Assembly: GCA_033439765.1 (NCBI GenBank)
Contig: JAULSN010000005.1
Coordinates: 3,363,001 to 3,427,000 of the forward strand
DNA from: Lasiosphaeria ovina
Lineage: Eukaryota > Ascomycota > Sordariomycetes > Sordariales > Lasiosphaeriaceae
DNA: 64,000 bases
Direction: 5' to 3'
Part shown: piece by piece, positions 23,515 to 34,509 of the stretch
Position numbering within the stretch: position 1 is the first letter of the stretch
Layout of the letters: every line of letters starts with the position of its first letter
Made by a program: the position numbers and the translations under genes
Notes under the pieces: model-generated
Database searches by the model: none
Told to the model about the DNA's origin: nothing
The model's input: the letters and a program-made list of their open reading frames with translations, nothing else

Positions 23515-25495
23515 TCATCCGTCTCCTTGGAACAGAACCGAGTCGTGCTCTGGACCACAGACATGGGTCCAGGCAATCCAGCCGCCTGCGGATAGCAAAC
23601 AAGGATTGGCAAGTCAGTAAAATAGATTGATGGAGATAAGAGAAGAAAGAAAAGAAGCGGGGGGGAAAGAAAATGGGGAGTGGGGGGGGGAACTTCCGTG
23701 AATTATAGAAACCAAAAAGAAAACATACCTCGGCTCGTCCAAAGCCCTCCCCGCCCGCCTCGGGCGTTCCACCACGTGCTCCCGCCCCGCGCAGCCTGCT
23801 CGGCCAGGGCGTACCGGTTCGGGCGGAGATGGTGCTGGAGCAGGAGCCGGCCGTGCGGCCTGAAGTACATGTTCCGCCACCACCAGTCGTCCGCGCCGTC
23901 GTCCGGCGGCGCGCTCAGCACGGCCGGGATGCTGCCGCGGGGGACGACCACGTTGGTGGCCAGGGCCACGGTCGACCAGAGGACGTCTCTCTTGAGCTGC
24001 GTGAGGTCCGGCTGCGGTGGTTGTAGTGGTGGTGGTTGTAGTGGTGGTGGTTGTGGAGATGACGACGACGGCATTGAGAAATCGGACTCGTTGAGGTGCG
24101 CGAGCGGCGACCCGTGCGGCCGCAGCTCCGGGGGCAGCGCGAGGGGGTCCGCGTAGAGGCGCGCCGCAGACCGCGAGGGCGACTTGGCCACGGCCGGGCG
24201 GTCAAACCGCAGGAACTGCACGTCGGCGGCGGAGCCGTGCGGCGACAGGTCCTGGAAGATCCTGCTCTCGTAGTCGAGGCCGAGGCCGAGCTCTGCTTCC
24301 TCGTCGCCCCCGGTTTCGGGGCCTGCTTCTTCTTTTTCTTTTTGTTGTTGTTGTTGTTGTTTTCGTTTTTGTGTGGCCGTCCACTTGCCGGCACCGGCGC
24401 CCTTCGTCAGGAGCGAGCTTCGGAACCGCTCGAAGCTGGTCTGGCCGAGGCTCAACCGCAGCTGCCGCGCGGCTTCTTGGCTCCGGAACAACTGGTCCCA
24501 GACGATAGCCTCGTCAAGTTTCTCGTCGCGAGCGCTGTCGAACACCTTCCGCGTGGCTCTGAGGAACGGAACGACGTCTCCGACCCGGCCGATGAAGGCG
24601 CCCGGTGCAATGAAGTGGGGCCGGGAGAAGCTGATGTTCGCCGGGCTTCCCCTGAAGGAGCCGTAGACGTCGCGGGGGAGTGAAGACTCTGGGAGGACAT
24701 CCGTGTCGTTGCACTTGTAGGAGCAGCTCTTGCTTGCGGCAAAGAGGATGCGCTGCTCAAAGCCGAGCAACGGGTATTGCCGTACCAGCCTCTGGCCCAG
24801 AACCTCTGTCTGCTGGAGGTAGCGCCTGACGAGCACCTCGATCGGGAGCTGGATCCAGTGGTCAGCCGCAAGCCACAGGACCACGTCCTCGTCGCCGAGA
24901 CGGTTTGTCGAGATAGCCTCCAGTGTTGTGCTGACCAAACCCGCGGGGCTGATCGGCTCCTCCTCCTCGCCCTCTTCAGTGTACCCCACTAGAATCGGAG
25001 GCGGGTAGCCCTGGATGACGGCCGAGAAAAGGGTTTTACAGAGACTCGAACGCTTGTCCCGCGCGTCAACGAGGAGGTGGAAACGCGGACGGGGCCACGT
25101 CTTGTTGTTGGTATTGGCGTCGGAAAGCTCATCTGAGGCCAAGCCGCCGACACGGGCAAGAGCCGCAGTGATTTCCAGCCAAGAAATTCCGCCAATACTG
25201 GACACAAGCGCGTACGTTATCAAGCGCTGGCGTGTTGGATATTCGTTGGTCAGTAGCTGTCTTTTGCGGTTCACTTCTCCCAAATTGGGAGCCTTTGGCT
25301 CAACAAAGAGAAACAGAGAGAGAGAAATGTAGGGACTACGTCCAGATTTCGACTCACCAGGTAGGAAACAAGAACCAAGACACCACAAAGAGAAATGGAA
25401 AAGAGCAGAAACACCAAGAGTCTTCTACTGCGTATAGAATATGGGCCTGGGTGATAGCGATGGCATTGTGCGTTTCCTACGAGTCTGGAACCCAT
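23515..25495 (-). CDS. type II membrane glycosyltransferase, PLOD-like
   Basis: Exons 25495-25358, 25226-23729 and 23585-23515 give 568 residues (introns 131 nt GTGAGT...CGCCAG, and 143 nt GTATGT...CCGCAG). Exon 1 encodes a short basic cytosolic tail and a signal anchor at about 26-46 (LLVFLLFSISLCGVLVLVSY). The luminal part starts with FHLLVDARDKRSS and has LVGYTEEGEEEE, a DEDVVLWLAADHWIQLPIEV stretch, and a C-terminal WW/W-rich end closing with WTHVCGPEH. The order matches the fungal PLOD-like (procollagen-lysine glucosyl/galactosyltransferase-type) family, where the equivalent motif is usually VDGYDVWFQLP. Here the first acidic residue is replaced (WLAAD). A poly-Gln run (from the GTT/CAA repeat near 24342-24362) and a Pro-rich hinge interrupt the middle. 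Likely Golgi; the substrate is unknown. Confidence 0.65.
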
Positions 25496-26174
25496 TTTTT
25501 TCACGAGCAACCGCGAAAAGCAGGGGGGGGACCTCCTTTCCCAGAAATATTTCCCTCAAAGTGGTTTGCTCAAGTAGGAAAAAAAAGGTCACCATGCTCG
25601 CGGGCGAAAGAAAGAAAAAAGCTGGCATTGAGAAAATGGGGATACAATTTGGAGGGCGAATGGAAGAAGAAGCTCGCCCGATCCTGAAAGGGAGAGAGAC
25701 AGAATATTCCTGGGCTTGGGGCTTTCTGCTGCAGCTTGCGCCGGCTACCCCAGAGTACTTTGGAGCGACCACAATGTAATTAAACATGAGGACAATGTGT
25801 GACTTGCCCCTTAACTAGGGCCGGTCATTTTGAATCATGCTTGTGCCTCGAACGAAGGCCGCGCGGTACACGGTGCAACGTTCGCCTCGGGCGTCGGGCA
25901 AAAGAACCTTTCTAGCATAGGTATGTATTCCCGATCCGTAATGCGGTATGATGGAAAAGGGCCTCCCGTGGGGTGTGAAGGGGACAAATGGTAGGATAGA
26001 GGCTAGCCTATAATTGCTTGTTCGCCTGGCCGCAAGAAAAGTAAATAATAATAATTGGGTATTTTTTTGCGAGAGGTCTTGATTCGAAGCAAAGATTCGC
26101 CGCGGTATCATGACCGTATCCGAGCCGTCTCAAAGAAAAAAAACCGGAGTCAAATACGACATCGCGGCCATCAA
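25496..26174. other. intergenic, no gene recognised
   Basis: Upstream of the glycosyltransferase and downstream of the COG7-like gene, both on the minus strand. A/T-rich runs (25579-25587, 26040-26070); no gene supported. Confidence 0.4.
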
Positions 26175-27389
26175 TCATAGCCCACTTCTTAGTTTCTGGA
26201 GCTGGCTGATAAGGCCATAGGCCCCGTAGCCCTTGTTTTCCGACTGGGCAGCATCCGACTCCCCGCTGGCCTTCTTGGAGCCTCCGTCAGAGTCAGGCTT
26301 CCCGCTATCTCGGCGAGACGACTGGTCCATGTCGCGTAGGAGGTCTCTGTGCTTCTCTTCCACCATCCTGGCCAGGCTCTCGATGAATTTCGTGCGCCCC
26401 TTCTCCTCGGCCGTACCATTCCACACCTTTGCCAGGTCCTTCAGCTCTTCGATGCGGCGGGCGGCGTCCTCGATGCCCTTGACCGGGTCGGGGTTCTGGT
26501 TGAGGAGGATTGAGATGTCGTCGCGCAGGGTCTGGAGGACCTGCTGGCCCTTCTCCTCGGTGCTGTGGTTCTGGCCGCCGGCGTCAGGCGCCGACACGGA
26601 CAGGAACGACGAGCTGACCGAGACCTCGGACGGCGGGAACACGAACTCCATGGCATCGCCAAACGTCTTGATGACCGAGTCCAGCCGAGCACGCACCAGT
26701 GTTAATGTGCGCAGCTGCGATATGTAGGGCGGCTCGTCCACGGCAGCGGGCTCGGTTGTTCCGGGGGCAGTTGCCGCGTCCTCGGCCCCAGGGGCGGGAG
26801 CGCTGGTGGCTGCCGTTGACGCTACCGAGAGGCGTCTTTGATGGGAGGATAGGCCATGACCATCGGCAACCGCAACAGAAGGCGCTCTCGGCTCGGCAAC
26901 GATGTCCCGGACGCCGCCGGGCACAAACTTTGCAATGTCGTCGTGCAGACCCTCGGTGAGGGCTTCGGCCAGGCCAAGGGTCTCGCCGCGCAGAAGCTCG
27001 ACCTCGTAGGCTAGCCGGCCGCCGCTCCTGAGGATGTCGTCGGTGAGCTGGGTTAGGGTGTTGGTAAGCCTGTTGGTGTGGGCATTGAGCTGGGACAGGG
27101 AGGACTGGGCCTGGGTCGAGAGCTCGGCCAAGGGCACCGCGTTCTGGGGGCCACGGGAGGAGGACGACGGGCCCGGCGTTTGTAGGGGCGGCAGTGTAGC
27201 GTTTAGATACGCGGCGGCATCAAACGAGGGGCTCAGAAAGTCTTGCAAAAAGGGGTCGGCCACATGTTGCGACTTGGCTTGGGCGACTTGTTTGGACGGC
27301 TGGCGCCCATAGCCCGACACATTCCGTGAGCCTCCTGACGCGGCACTGTTCTGTCGCCGCCGCCCCGGCTTACTGGAGTCCCAGGCCAT
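26175..27389 (-). CDS. COG complex subunit 7-like protein
   Basis: Single exon, 404 residues, starting at the ATG at 27389 (MAWDSSK); in-frame codons upstream are not ATG. Near residue 42 it has DPFLQDFLSPSFDAAAYLN, then coiled-coil-prone helices (STQAQSSLSQLNAHTNRLTN and neighbouring residues), a low-complexity linker, then EPPYISQLRTLTLVRARLDS and a helical C-terminal half with RRIEELKDLAKVW. The opening 'disordered then acidic-aromatic anchor then long helices' layout is that of CATCHR-type tethering subunits, and short fungal COG7 proteins look like this. COG is an eight-subunit Golgi tether for retrograde transport. The assignment rests on overall layout, so another tether (COG5/Vps51 class) remains possible. 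Confidence 0.5.
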   Translation of the reverse strand: MAWDSSKPGRRRQNSAASGGSRNVSGYGRQPSKQVAQAKSQHVADPFLQDFLSPSFDAAAYLNATLPPLQTPGPSSSSRGPQNAVPLAELSTQAQSSLSQLNAHTNRLTNTLTQLTDDILRSGGRLAYEVELLRGETLGLAEALTEGLHDDIAKFVPGGVRDIVAEPRAPSVAVADGHGLSSHQRRLSVASTAATSAPAPGAEDAATAPGTTEPAAVDEPPYISQLRTLTLVRARLDSVIKTFGDAMEFVFPPSEVSVSSSFLSVSAPDAGGQNHSTEEKGQQVLQTLRDDISILLNQNPDPVKGIEDAARRIEELKDLAKVWNGTAEEKGRTKFIESLARMVEEKHRDLLRDMDQSSRRDSGKPDSDGGSKKASGESDAAQSENKGYGAYGLISQLQKLRSGL

Positions 27390-29941
27390 AATATATATGT
27401 CGCTGATTAAGGTCTCTTTCACGGTCTCGAATCAACGTTGAAGGACGCCGTTTCAATTAATTTCCGAGCAGAGAGACGGCAGCGCGACTCAATCCGCTTC
27501 AAAACTCAGACGGCGACTAGTTATTCAAAGACCCGAGAGGGTATGATATGGGATCGGTGTGATGTCAGATGCGGGTGTGAACGAAAGATCATTTCATGAC
27601 AGACTAAAAAAGGGGGGATATCGATTGAGACGCACACCTGCACGACCGCGAGCTGAAGTTGAATTGGATTTATTAGTGGGGCAGGTGGGTGCTGTGCTTG
27701 CTGGTGAGGTGGCTCGGACCACCCGGACGGCGGTCCTGCTCGGGCCGTTGGGGCAGCTACCGTGACGGGGGAATGTATGTACTGTACGGTATTAGATATG
27801 GTATTTACCTAGTATCTAGGTATCCGTACACGCCGCGCTACGAATTGTGCTTCTTTTGCATGATATTGATGACGGGAATCAATCACTTTTTATTTAGTAT
27901 AGTCTCTTCTGTAAAGACTATCTAGAAAAACGTACTTCCTTCTTCCGGCGTGGCTACTAGCCCGGCGCCCGTGTACTTTTTGTTAATTCGCCTTTCGACC
28001 GGAAACCCCGTGGGTGTGATCCGGTTCAACTCGCAGGCTATGACTTTCAGGTGTTGCTCTCACTACCTACCTTACCGAGCTGCTGCGGGCGGGATCCACC
28101 AGATAATTGAATCCATGGATTTGTGTCACCCTGCGGGAGCCTGCCTGCAGCCGGGCAACTGGCGCATCCTATACGTATGTTATCAATATCGGAACCAGAA
28201 CCAGTGATGGCTGCGAATGTTGCTGCAACCTCATTGACGCGTATGCATAGGTAAGGCATCAATACTTATGACTTGGAGTTAGTCATTTGCAGTTTGTGAC
28301 TTGGGTATCTGAAGCAATCCATCCGAGCTGATGAGCCGCTTCCGACGTCTATTTCACGGCTATTTTTTCACTTTGAAACTTGCTGAGGTAGGTAACTTGT
28401 ATATTGTACTCAGTAAATGCGACGTTGGACAACCAAGCGCTAGCCTATGAGGCTTCAACCGTGTCGTTGTCTCGATTTTCACTTTTTATGGCCCGTTGTC
28501 ACAAAGAATTGGAGGCTTTATCGATTGCGCCACGGTTTCTCAATTGCCGCAGGATTCTATCAAACTCCCGCCCCTTGGTCTGTCGTGTCTAGGGAGCCAG
28601 CCACACAGCTATGACGGGAGCCGCAAAGCCGCCTTGTTGGTCAAGCCCCATGTTGGCGGCGGTCGTCCAATAATGACGGGAGTTTTGTCAAGGCGGCCAG
28701 TGGCTTCCCCGCGAATGCTGCCTTGAGCTCCCGCATCGAACCTTCCCATTGACACTCCTCAACCACCGACTTACCAATTAGGTAGGTACAATTCAACCCG
28801 TGAATAATTGTTAGCGCGGTACTTTCGCACGGAATGGGCTCTGGCAGCAACTGCCTCCCTCGGATGCAAAGCTCTGGGTGAGCCATATGGCAGAGGTCTT
28901 CGCGTTCGACAAAGCCCCGCGCTAAGAAATATTGAAGGATTGGACTATTCAGTTCAGCCGACTGACATACCTACACTTGTCATGCTCCGTCCGCCTCGCT
29001 TTCATTCTCTCACCGACGACGAGGCACCTCGCCACGAGAACACTCGTCCCATTCCCCCCCACCAGACCTAAAAGAGGCATCTCCAATCGGGAGAGTCGTG
29101 CCGTCGCCTTGGGTGCAGCTAAGACGGGCTGCCGGTTCACCGTCTTGTGTTGTGTGGTGTTGTGTTGGCAGGGCGGGCGGGACCAACCTAAGCCCGGTCG
29201 CCTTCCATCGCATCGCCCTGGGTTTGGAACCTTCCGAATTTTACATGCCTTTCTGTATTCCATATTTTCCCATCTCTCCACCCACATCCAAGCAGCGGAA
29301 TCAAAAGGCCAAGTGTGATGCAGTAGCAAAAAGGCAGCCCGGACACTTTCATGGCTGGTGGTAGTTGAGGTGTCTGCTAGAAGTCGTCGATGCAGCCAAC
29401 CGTCCAACCTCCACACCCATTCCATATACCTACTCTCTCTCCTCCTTCCTCTCACGCTACCACTCCCGCTTCTGCTTCTGCTTTCCTGCGTTTGCGCTTC
29501 TCAAGGGATCAGAGCTTCGTTTCCGGGCCCACGAGGCTCTCTCACGCGACCCAGTCTCCCCGTCCCAGCACCTGCAAAACTGCCCGGGTAACCAAGAAGC
29601 CAAACGGTTCCCCGCGGCCATCCTGCAAGGGGAACTGAACTAGTAAGAATCAAGGTTCTGGACACCTGACACAGGTCTCATATCCAGCACGGACTTGACT
29701 TTTAGTCCAGAGAAAGATTTCGCCGCCATTCACTTCCACTTCACAGCCCGAAGGCCAACAATCGGGCCGCTTTAGACTAAAATAAGATACTTGCCCACCT
29801 CCCGGACCTTGCTGGCTCTCGTGCGACGTTGCAACAGCACCACAGTCACAGTCTACGGGCCACGGTCATCGTCCTGCATTTATTGACATCGTCGTCGATA
29901 TCCTTCATCCTCAACCCCGCTTCCACTACCACATCTCGGCC
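27390..29941. promoter_or_regulatory. divergent intergenic region, COG7-like / PARP-E2
   Basis: 2.55 kb between divergent starts, with no ORF carrying a domain. Contains TAGGTAGGT words near 28386-28394 and 28779-28788, and C/T-rich tracts near 29400-29480 upstream of the plus-strand gene. Confidence 0.4.
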
Positions 29942-32900
29942 ATGACTCGCAGAAAATTCAAGGCCGACATCCCGGCGGCCGCCGAAAAGGCTGCTACGGG
30001 CGTCCTTGCCGGTATTGGTTCCATTGAGGAAGGAGGGTCTGAAGGCGAATTTGTCATTTCCTACCACCATCCCAGCCTTGAAAAGGTCGTGCGCATCCAG
30101 GCCGTTGCCACCGACATTAGCGAGTACCCCGACGGCAACATGTTTATGGTCTCCTGCACCGACAATGATGGCGCGTCCCAGGCCGTCATCGATACCCTCA
30201 CGGTTATCAAAGACTATCTTGTCGGCATCACCGTCTACGAACTGGTCTTTGAACTGTCAAAACACCTCGAGACGGCGCTCAATCGCGCACCAGGGAGACC
30301 AGGCCGCAACGACTTGGGCACCGAGACTGGATATAGGGACGATGACGAGCCTGAGAATGGTGACGACGAGGACAGCCTTGGCAGCGATGCCGACTACGAT
30401 GACGATGACAATTCCGAAGACGAGTTCGAGTTTGACAGCGAAGCATTTGGCTTGCCTTCATCAGCTCCTCGCCAACCTGTAACTACCTGGACATCTCGGG
30501 TACAAAAAACGCGCCTCAAGCGAGATCTCCGCCAGGTCAAGGACGCGGGCTACAAGGTCGGCATCTTCAACGATTCCAACTCCAAGGCCATCTTCTCAAT
30601 TTCCATCCGCATCGGTAAACTCGCCTTGTCAGACGAGGCCATAGAAGCGTGGGACGTGGACGAGAAGGACTATGTCGTGCTCCTTGTCCGTTTCGAGTAC
30701 CCCTACAAAGGCCTAGAGCGCATTGTTGAGGAGGCCGCCGCTAACACCCGGGTAAGCTTCCGGATTGGAAAGTGTCGCCGATACAAGCCCTCTATGGCCC
30801 AAGTCTTGGCTGCCTTCTCGGAAGCAAAGTGCTACACCGAAGTGGCCAGCTCAAATGAGAGTGATAGCCAGACTCGCGTCGACCATGTCTTTGAGAAACT
30901 ATTCGTCTCCAATTCCCTAGACCAGTTCTTAAACGAAAGCTTTGTATCGTTGCTGAAGCTCCGAGAGCAAGAGTCACTCTCGTGGGAAGATGCGAACGAG
31001 CTTCTCTCGACTCGTGTAGGATTCGGTACTGCCGAGAACGTCTCCTTTGAGCCCAAAGAAGCCGGTAGTGGCCCGGCGGCAGAAGATCACCAGGTCCTCG
31101 CCCTCGACCATCTGACCAAGGCCGACCCGAGCACCCAACGCAGCTTTCCATTGGTAGCCATGCAATTTGCAATGCGTTACTTTGTCAAATGCACGGAGTA
31201 CTGCTTGAGATGTCACCGGAGACTGGAGAAGGGGTTCGAAGCACTACGACCCTATGTTTGCGCCGACCCCTTATGTCTGTTCCAGTACATGGCCATGGGC
31301 TTCGGCCCCAGCATAGAACACGAGATTCTCACGGAGCCATACGTTGTGGATCTCCTGGTAAGCCTGTGCTATGCTGCCATCCAACCGAACATCGGGTATT
31401 ACAACATTAGGCCTGGAGTCGAGCAAACACTACTCGCCATCCGCGCACTGCCAACGGGCTTGAGACTCAGTGTGCCGAAGCTGGCCCACGGGACAGGGGA
31501 TACCCCTATAGAAGTACAAGTGTCGCCGAACGCTAACCGAATCACACCGAAAGAGGTGATGAGCGACCGACGTCTCATGCTGAACCGATGGGTCGCATTT
31601 CGTGCTCCGGGACGGACCTTAACGACTCATGCCGTCATAGTCGCCATTCCGGGATCGGGAAACTGGTTTGATATCGAGATAATGGGCGAGTCGGGAACAG
31701 ATTGGGGCACTGGGCTAATGGGCAACGTGCCGCCGAAAATGACACCGGCAGGTCCAGAAGATTATCGCGCAGAGTTGTTCTTTTACGACACCGACTTCGA
31801 CTCATTGCTCGTGCAGGAGAAGTGTGAAATCATGCGCCACATTCTGGACACGCTTCCCAGTATTCAAGACATAGGATGTTTCTTGCATAATCATACGCAT
31901 GGCAGCTTGCGGTCCATGAGCCGCATCTCTCCTGCCGCCGCATCTCTCCTCCAGTGGATCGTGTCTTCGAACCGCTCCTGTATTCTGCAGGTTGATCGCT
32001 CCCTGAAAGAGATTGGCGAGACCGGCTTGGACAAGGTTCAAGACCTGTCCGGCAAGGGCAGAAATCGCGAGCACGAACGCATCCCGGGACTTGACGGTTG
32101 GATCCAGTTCCGCTTTGCCCAAGGCTCGCCCGACAAGGAGTTACGATTCAACCGAGCGCTGCAGGACGTGGCAGCGCGCGAAGACATCTCTGCAAACCCT
32201 ACGATATTTGCTTGGCACGGCAGCAACTTGTCAAATTGGCATAGCATCATCCGCACTGGCTTGGATTTCAAGGACATCAGGAACGGCCGCGCCTGTGGGA
32301 ATGGCGTGTATTTCAGTCGTCAGTATTCCACAAGCATAGGCTACGTGCAAAACTCGTCTCAGCCTTGGCCAAACTCGGCCCTCAAGATCGGAGCTTGCAT
32401 GAGCTTGAACGAAATCATCAACCTGCCCGAAGAGTTCGTGTCGATGAGCCCTCACTATGTCGTGTCTCAGTTGGACTGGCACCAGTGCCGATACCTGTTC
32501 GTTCAGTCGGCCAACCAAAAGACTGTGATTAGGCCAGGAAGAGGCCCCGGGCTGTTTACTTCATTGCATGGTCAGCAAGCCCCGACCGGCGACGGAATTC
32601 ACAGTCAGGACCCATCTCGCGTGATCTACGGGCCTGATGGCGCACCAATGGAGATACCCCTGTCAGCTATTCCATTTCGAGATGTCAACGCTGGATCGGC
32701 CGATGGGTCAGTTAGCCGAGTCTCAAAGACATCTATGAAGCGAGGGGTTCCGCTCTTGGAAGACGACAGCAGCGTCGAGGACGACATGGACATCGAGTTC
32801 CTACACTCGGACGACGAAGAGAGCGAGGCAAAAAGCCCGCCACATAAGAAATCGCTTTCCCGCAGCTCTAGTATAAATGCGGCAGGCGTTTATCCGCCCA

Positions 32901-33613
32901 GTCATGGTTCCCACCCTTATCACGGGTTGCACAAAGACAGTGGCATCCGGCGGCCGCCGACTCCCCCAAGCATGGACCCAACCCTTACGAGCTTCAAGCC
33001 AGGTGCTCTGGATCTGTCGACGCTTGTGCGCCTCAAGCCTCCGTCGTTTGCAAGCAATCTTGCGACGAGGCAATTGAGTCACGAGTTGAAGAAGATGCAG
33101 GCGGTTCAGGCCAACACCCCTCTTCACGAGCTCGGTTGGTACATGGACTTTGACGAGATAACGAATCTATTTCAATGGATCATCGAGCTGCATAGCTTTG
33201 ATCGCTCCCTCCCACTGGCCAAGGACATGGAGAAGGCCAATGTTTCGTCTATCGTCCTCGAGGTCCGCTTCGGAGGGGAATTCCCGATGTCTCCCCCCTT
33301 TGTGCGAGTTATCCGCCCGCGCTTCCTGCCTTTTATGAACGGCGGCGGCGGCCATGTCACAGGCGGCGGAGCCATGTGCATGGAGCTCTTGACACTCTCT
33401 GGCTGGACTCCCGCGAACAGCATGGAGAGCGTGATCCTCCAGGTGCGCATGGCCATCACCAACACGGAACCCTTTCCTGCGCGGCTCGAGAAAACAACCC
33501 ACCACTTGGATGACTATGGAATCGAAGAAGCGGTCGAGGCCTACAGACGCGCGGCTACTGCTCATGGCTGGGAGATCCCGAAGGATTTGCAACAGACAGC
33601 GAACGGTGTGTAG
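29942..33613 (+). CDS. PARP catalytic-UBC (E2) fusion protein
   Basis: Single exon, 1223 residues, ATG in context GGCCATGACTCGC. Residues 1-115 are a conserved N-terminal domain, then an acidic linker (about 125-185, DDDEPENGDDEDSLGSDADY). A Cys-rich patch (CLRCHRR...CADPLC) lies near 420-445. The PARP catalytic fold has FAWHGSNLSNWHS with His759 and GNGVYFSRQYS with Tyr790; the position of the classical catalytic Glu is not acidic in the segment CRYLFVQ, which favours mono-ADP-ribosylation or weak activity. After a disordered linker, residues about 1060-1215 are a UBE2Q-like E2 fold with FGGEFPMSPPFVRV and the active-site segment GGGAMCMELLTLSGW, Cys1146. PARP-UBC combinations are known in ascomycetes; targets are not established. 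The protein could couple ADP-ribosylation with ubiquitin transfer (inference). Confidence 0.88.
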   Translation: MTRRKFKADIPAAAEKAATGVLAGIGSIEEGGSEGEFVISYHHPSLEKVVRIQAVATDISEYPDGNMFMVSCTDNDGASQAVIDTLTVIKDYLVGITVYELVFELSKHLETALNRAPGRPGRNDLGTETGYRDDDEPENGDDEDSLGSDADYDDDDNSEDEFEFDSEAFGLPSSAPRQPVTTWTSRVQKTRLKRDLRQVKDAGYKVGIFNDSNSKAIFSISIRIGKLALSDEAIEAWDVDEKDYVVLLVRFEYPYKGLERIVEEAAANTRVSFRIGKCRRYKPSMAQVLAAFSEAKCYTEVASSNESDSQTRVDHVFEKLFVSNSLDQFLNESFVSLLKLREQESLSWEDANELLSTRVGFGTAENVSFEPKEAGSGPAAEDHQVLALDHLTKADPSTQRSFPLVAMQFAMRYFVKCTEYCLRCHRRLEKGFEALRPYVCADPLCLFQYMAMGFGPSIEHEILTEPYVVDLLVSLCYAAIQPNIGYYNIRPGVEQTLLAIRALPTGLRLSVPKLAHGTGDTPIEVQVSPNANRITPKEVMSDRRLMLNRWVAFRAPGRTLTTHAVIVAIPGSGNWFDIEIMGESGTDWGTGLMGNVPPKMTPAGPEDYRAELFFYDTDFDSLLVQEKCEIMRHILDTLPSIQDIGCFLHNHTHGSLRSMSRISPAAASLLQWIVSSNRSCILQVDRSLKEIGETGLDKVQDLSGKGRNREHERIPGLDGWIQFRFAQGSPDKELRFNRALQDVAAREDISANPTIFAWHGSNLSNWHSIIRTGLDFKDIRNGRACGNGVYFSRQYSTSIGYVQNSSQPWPNSALKIGACMSLNEIINLPEEFVSMSPHYVVSQLDWHQCRYLFVQSANQKTVIRPGRGPGLFTSLHGQQAPTGDGIHSQDPSRVIYGPDGAPMEIPLSAIPFRDVNAGSADGSVSRVSKTSMKRGVPLLEDDSSVEDDMDIEFLHSDDEESEAKSPPHKKSLSRSSSINAAGVYPPSHGSHPYHGLHKDSGIRRPPTPPSMDPTLTSFKPGALDLSTLVRLKPPSFASNLATRQLSHELKKMQAVQANTPLHELGWYMDFDEITNLFQWIIELHSFDRSLPLAKDMEKANVSSIVLEVRFGGEFPMSPPFVRVIRPRFLPFMNGGGGHVTGGGAMCMELLTLSGWTPANSMESVILQVRMAITNTEPFPARLEKTTHHLDDYGIEEAVEAYRRAATAHGWEIPKDLQQTANGV

Positions 33614-34509
33614 CGGACTGCAGCGGGCTTTCTGTCTGCCCCTTTTTCTCCTTGAAAGGGGTGGGACTTTTTATGTGGGTTAATTTGTTTGCGGAGACGC
33701 AGCGTGCTTGACAAGACACATAGCGCAGTTTATTGTATGTACACAGAGGTATCGAGAAACGGTCTTTAGTGATGAGCTGAGCTGGTTCTGCGTTGATGCT
33801 TTGAGAATGCCTCGTGGAACTTTTTACGGTAATCTGGCTGCATGATCTCGGGGAAGCGTCTACCATGAGAAAGGGGGATGTTGACGGGATATTCGTACAG
33901 TAATGGATACCATGTCCTCCGTACGAAGAATGTAATTTCACCGAATACCAATACCCCGTACGCCAGGGCGTTGTCGTAGTGCCTTTAACGGTCCCGCTTG
34001 TGAAGCTAGGTTGCTGTTCAGCCTCACCCCACACGTCAGCCTCCCTTGCAGCTGGGCCCAGGTAGGGACTAAGGTGGGGCAGCAAAGCTTCCCTGACCGA
34101 CGTTCTACACTAAAATTCCAGGCCCCTCCAAAATTTCGATTGTTTGGAATCCGTTTTCGTTGCCCAAGCAAACCACCTTTCCATTCCCCTCGACTCCCAA
34201 TTGCAACGTAAATACGGGGACAGAAGGAACCACGCGTGCGAACCGAAGCACCCGACCTTTTCCCACCGACTGATCCTGTCTACCCCGTAACTTGAGGCCC
34301 GGAAAATATATTCGACAGCGGAAACACCAGAAACGAAACACGACACTTTTTGAGGTAGAAATTTTAGAGGCGGGCAGACACGGGGAAAGAGAAGCCCGGG
34401 AGGAGAAAAAAGAGAAGGAGAAGAAAGAGGGGCACGACGGGAGCAGAGAGACGCAAGTATCTGAATCCTCGAAAAAAAGAGAAGGAAAAACAAGATATCA
34501 AAAGAAAAC
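33614..34509. promoter_or_regulatory. intergenic, promoter of RRP42 gene
   Basis: The left part is the 3' flank of the PARP-E2 gene. The right part (34370-34509) is strongly purine-rich (GAGAAGGAGAAGAAAG) and leads into the RRP42 start. No gene was seen. Confidence 0.4.
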
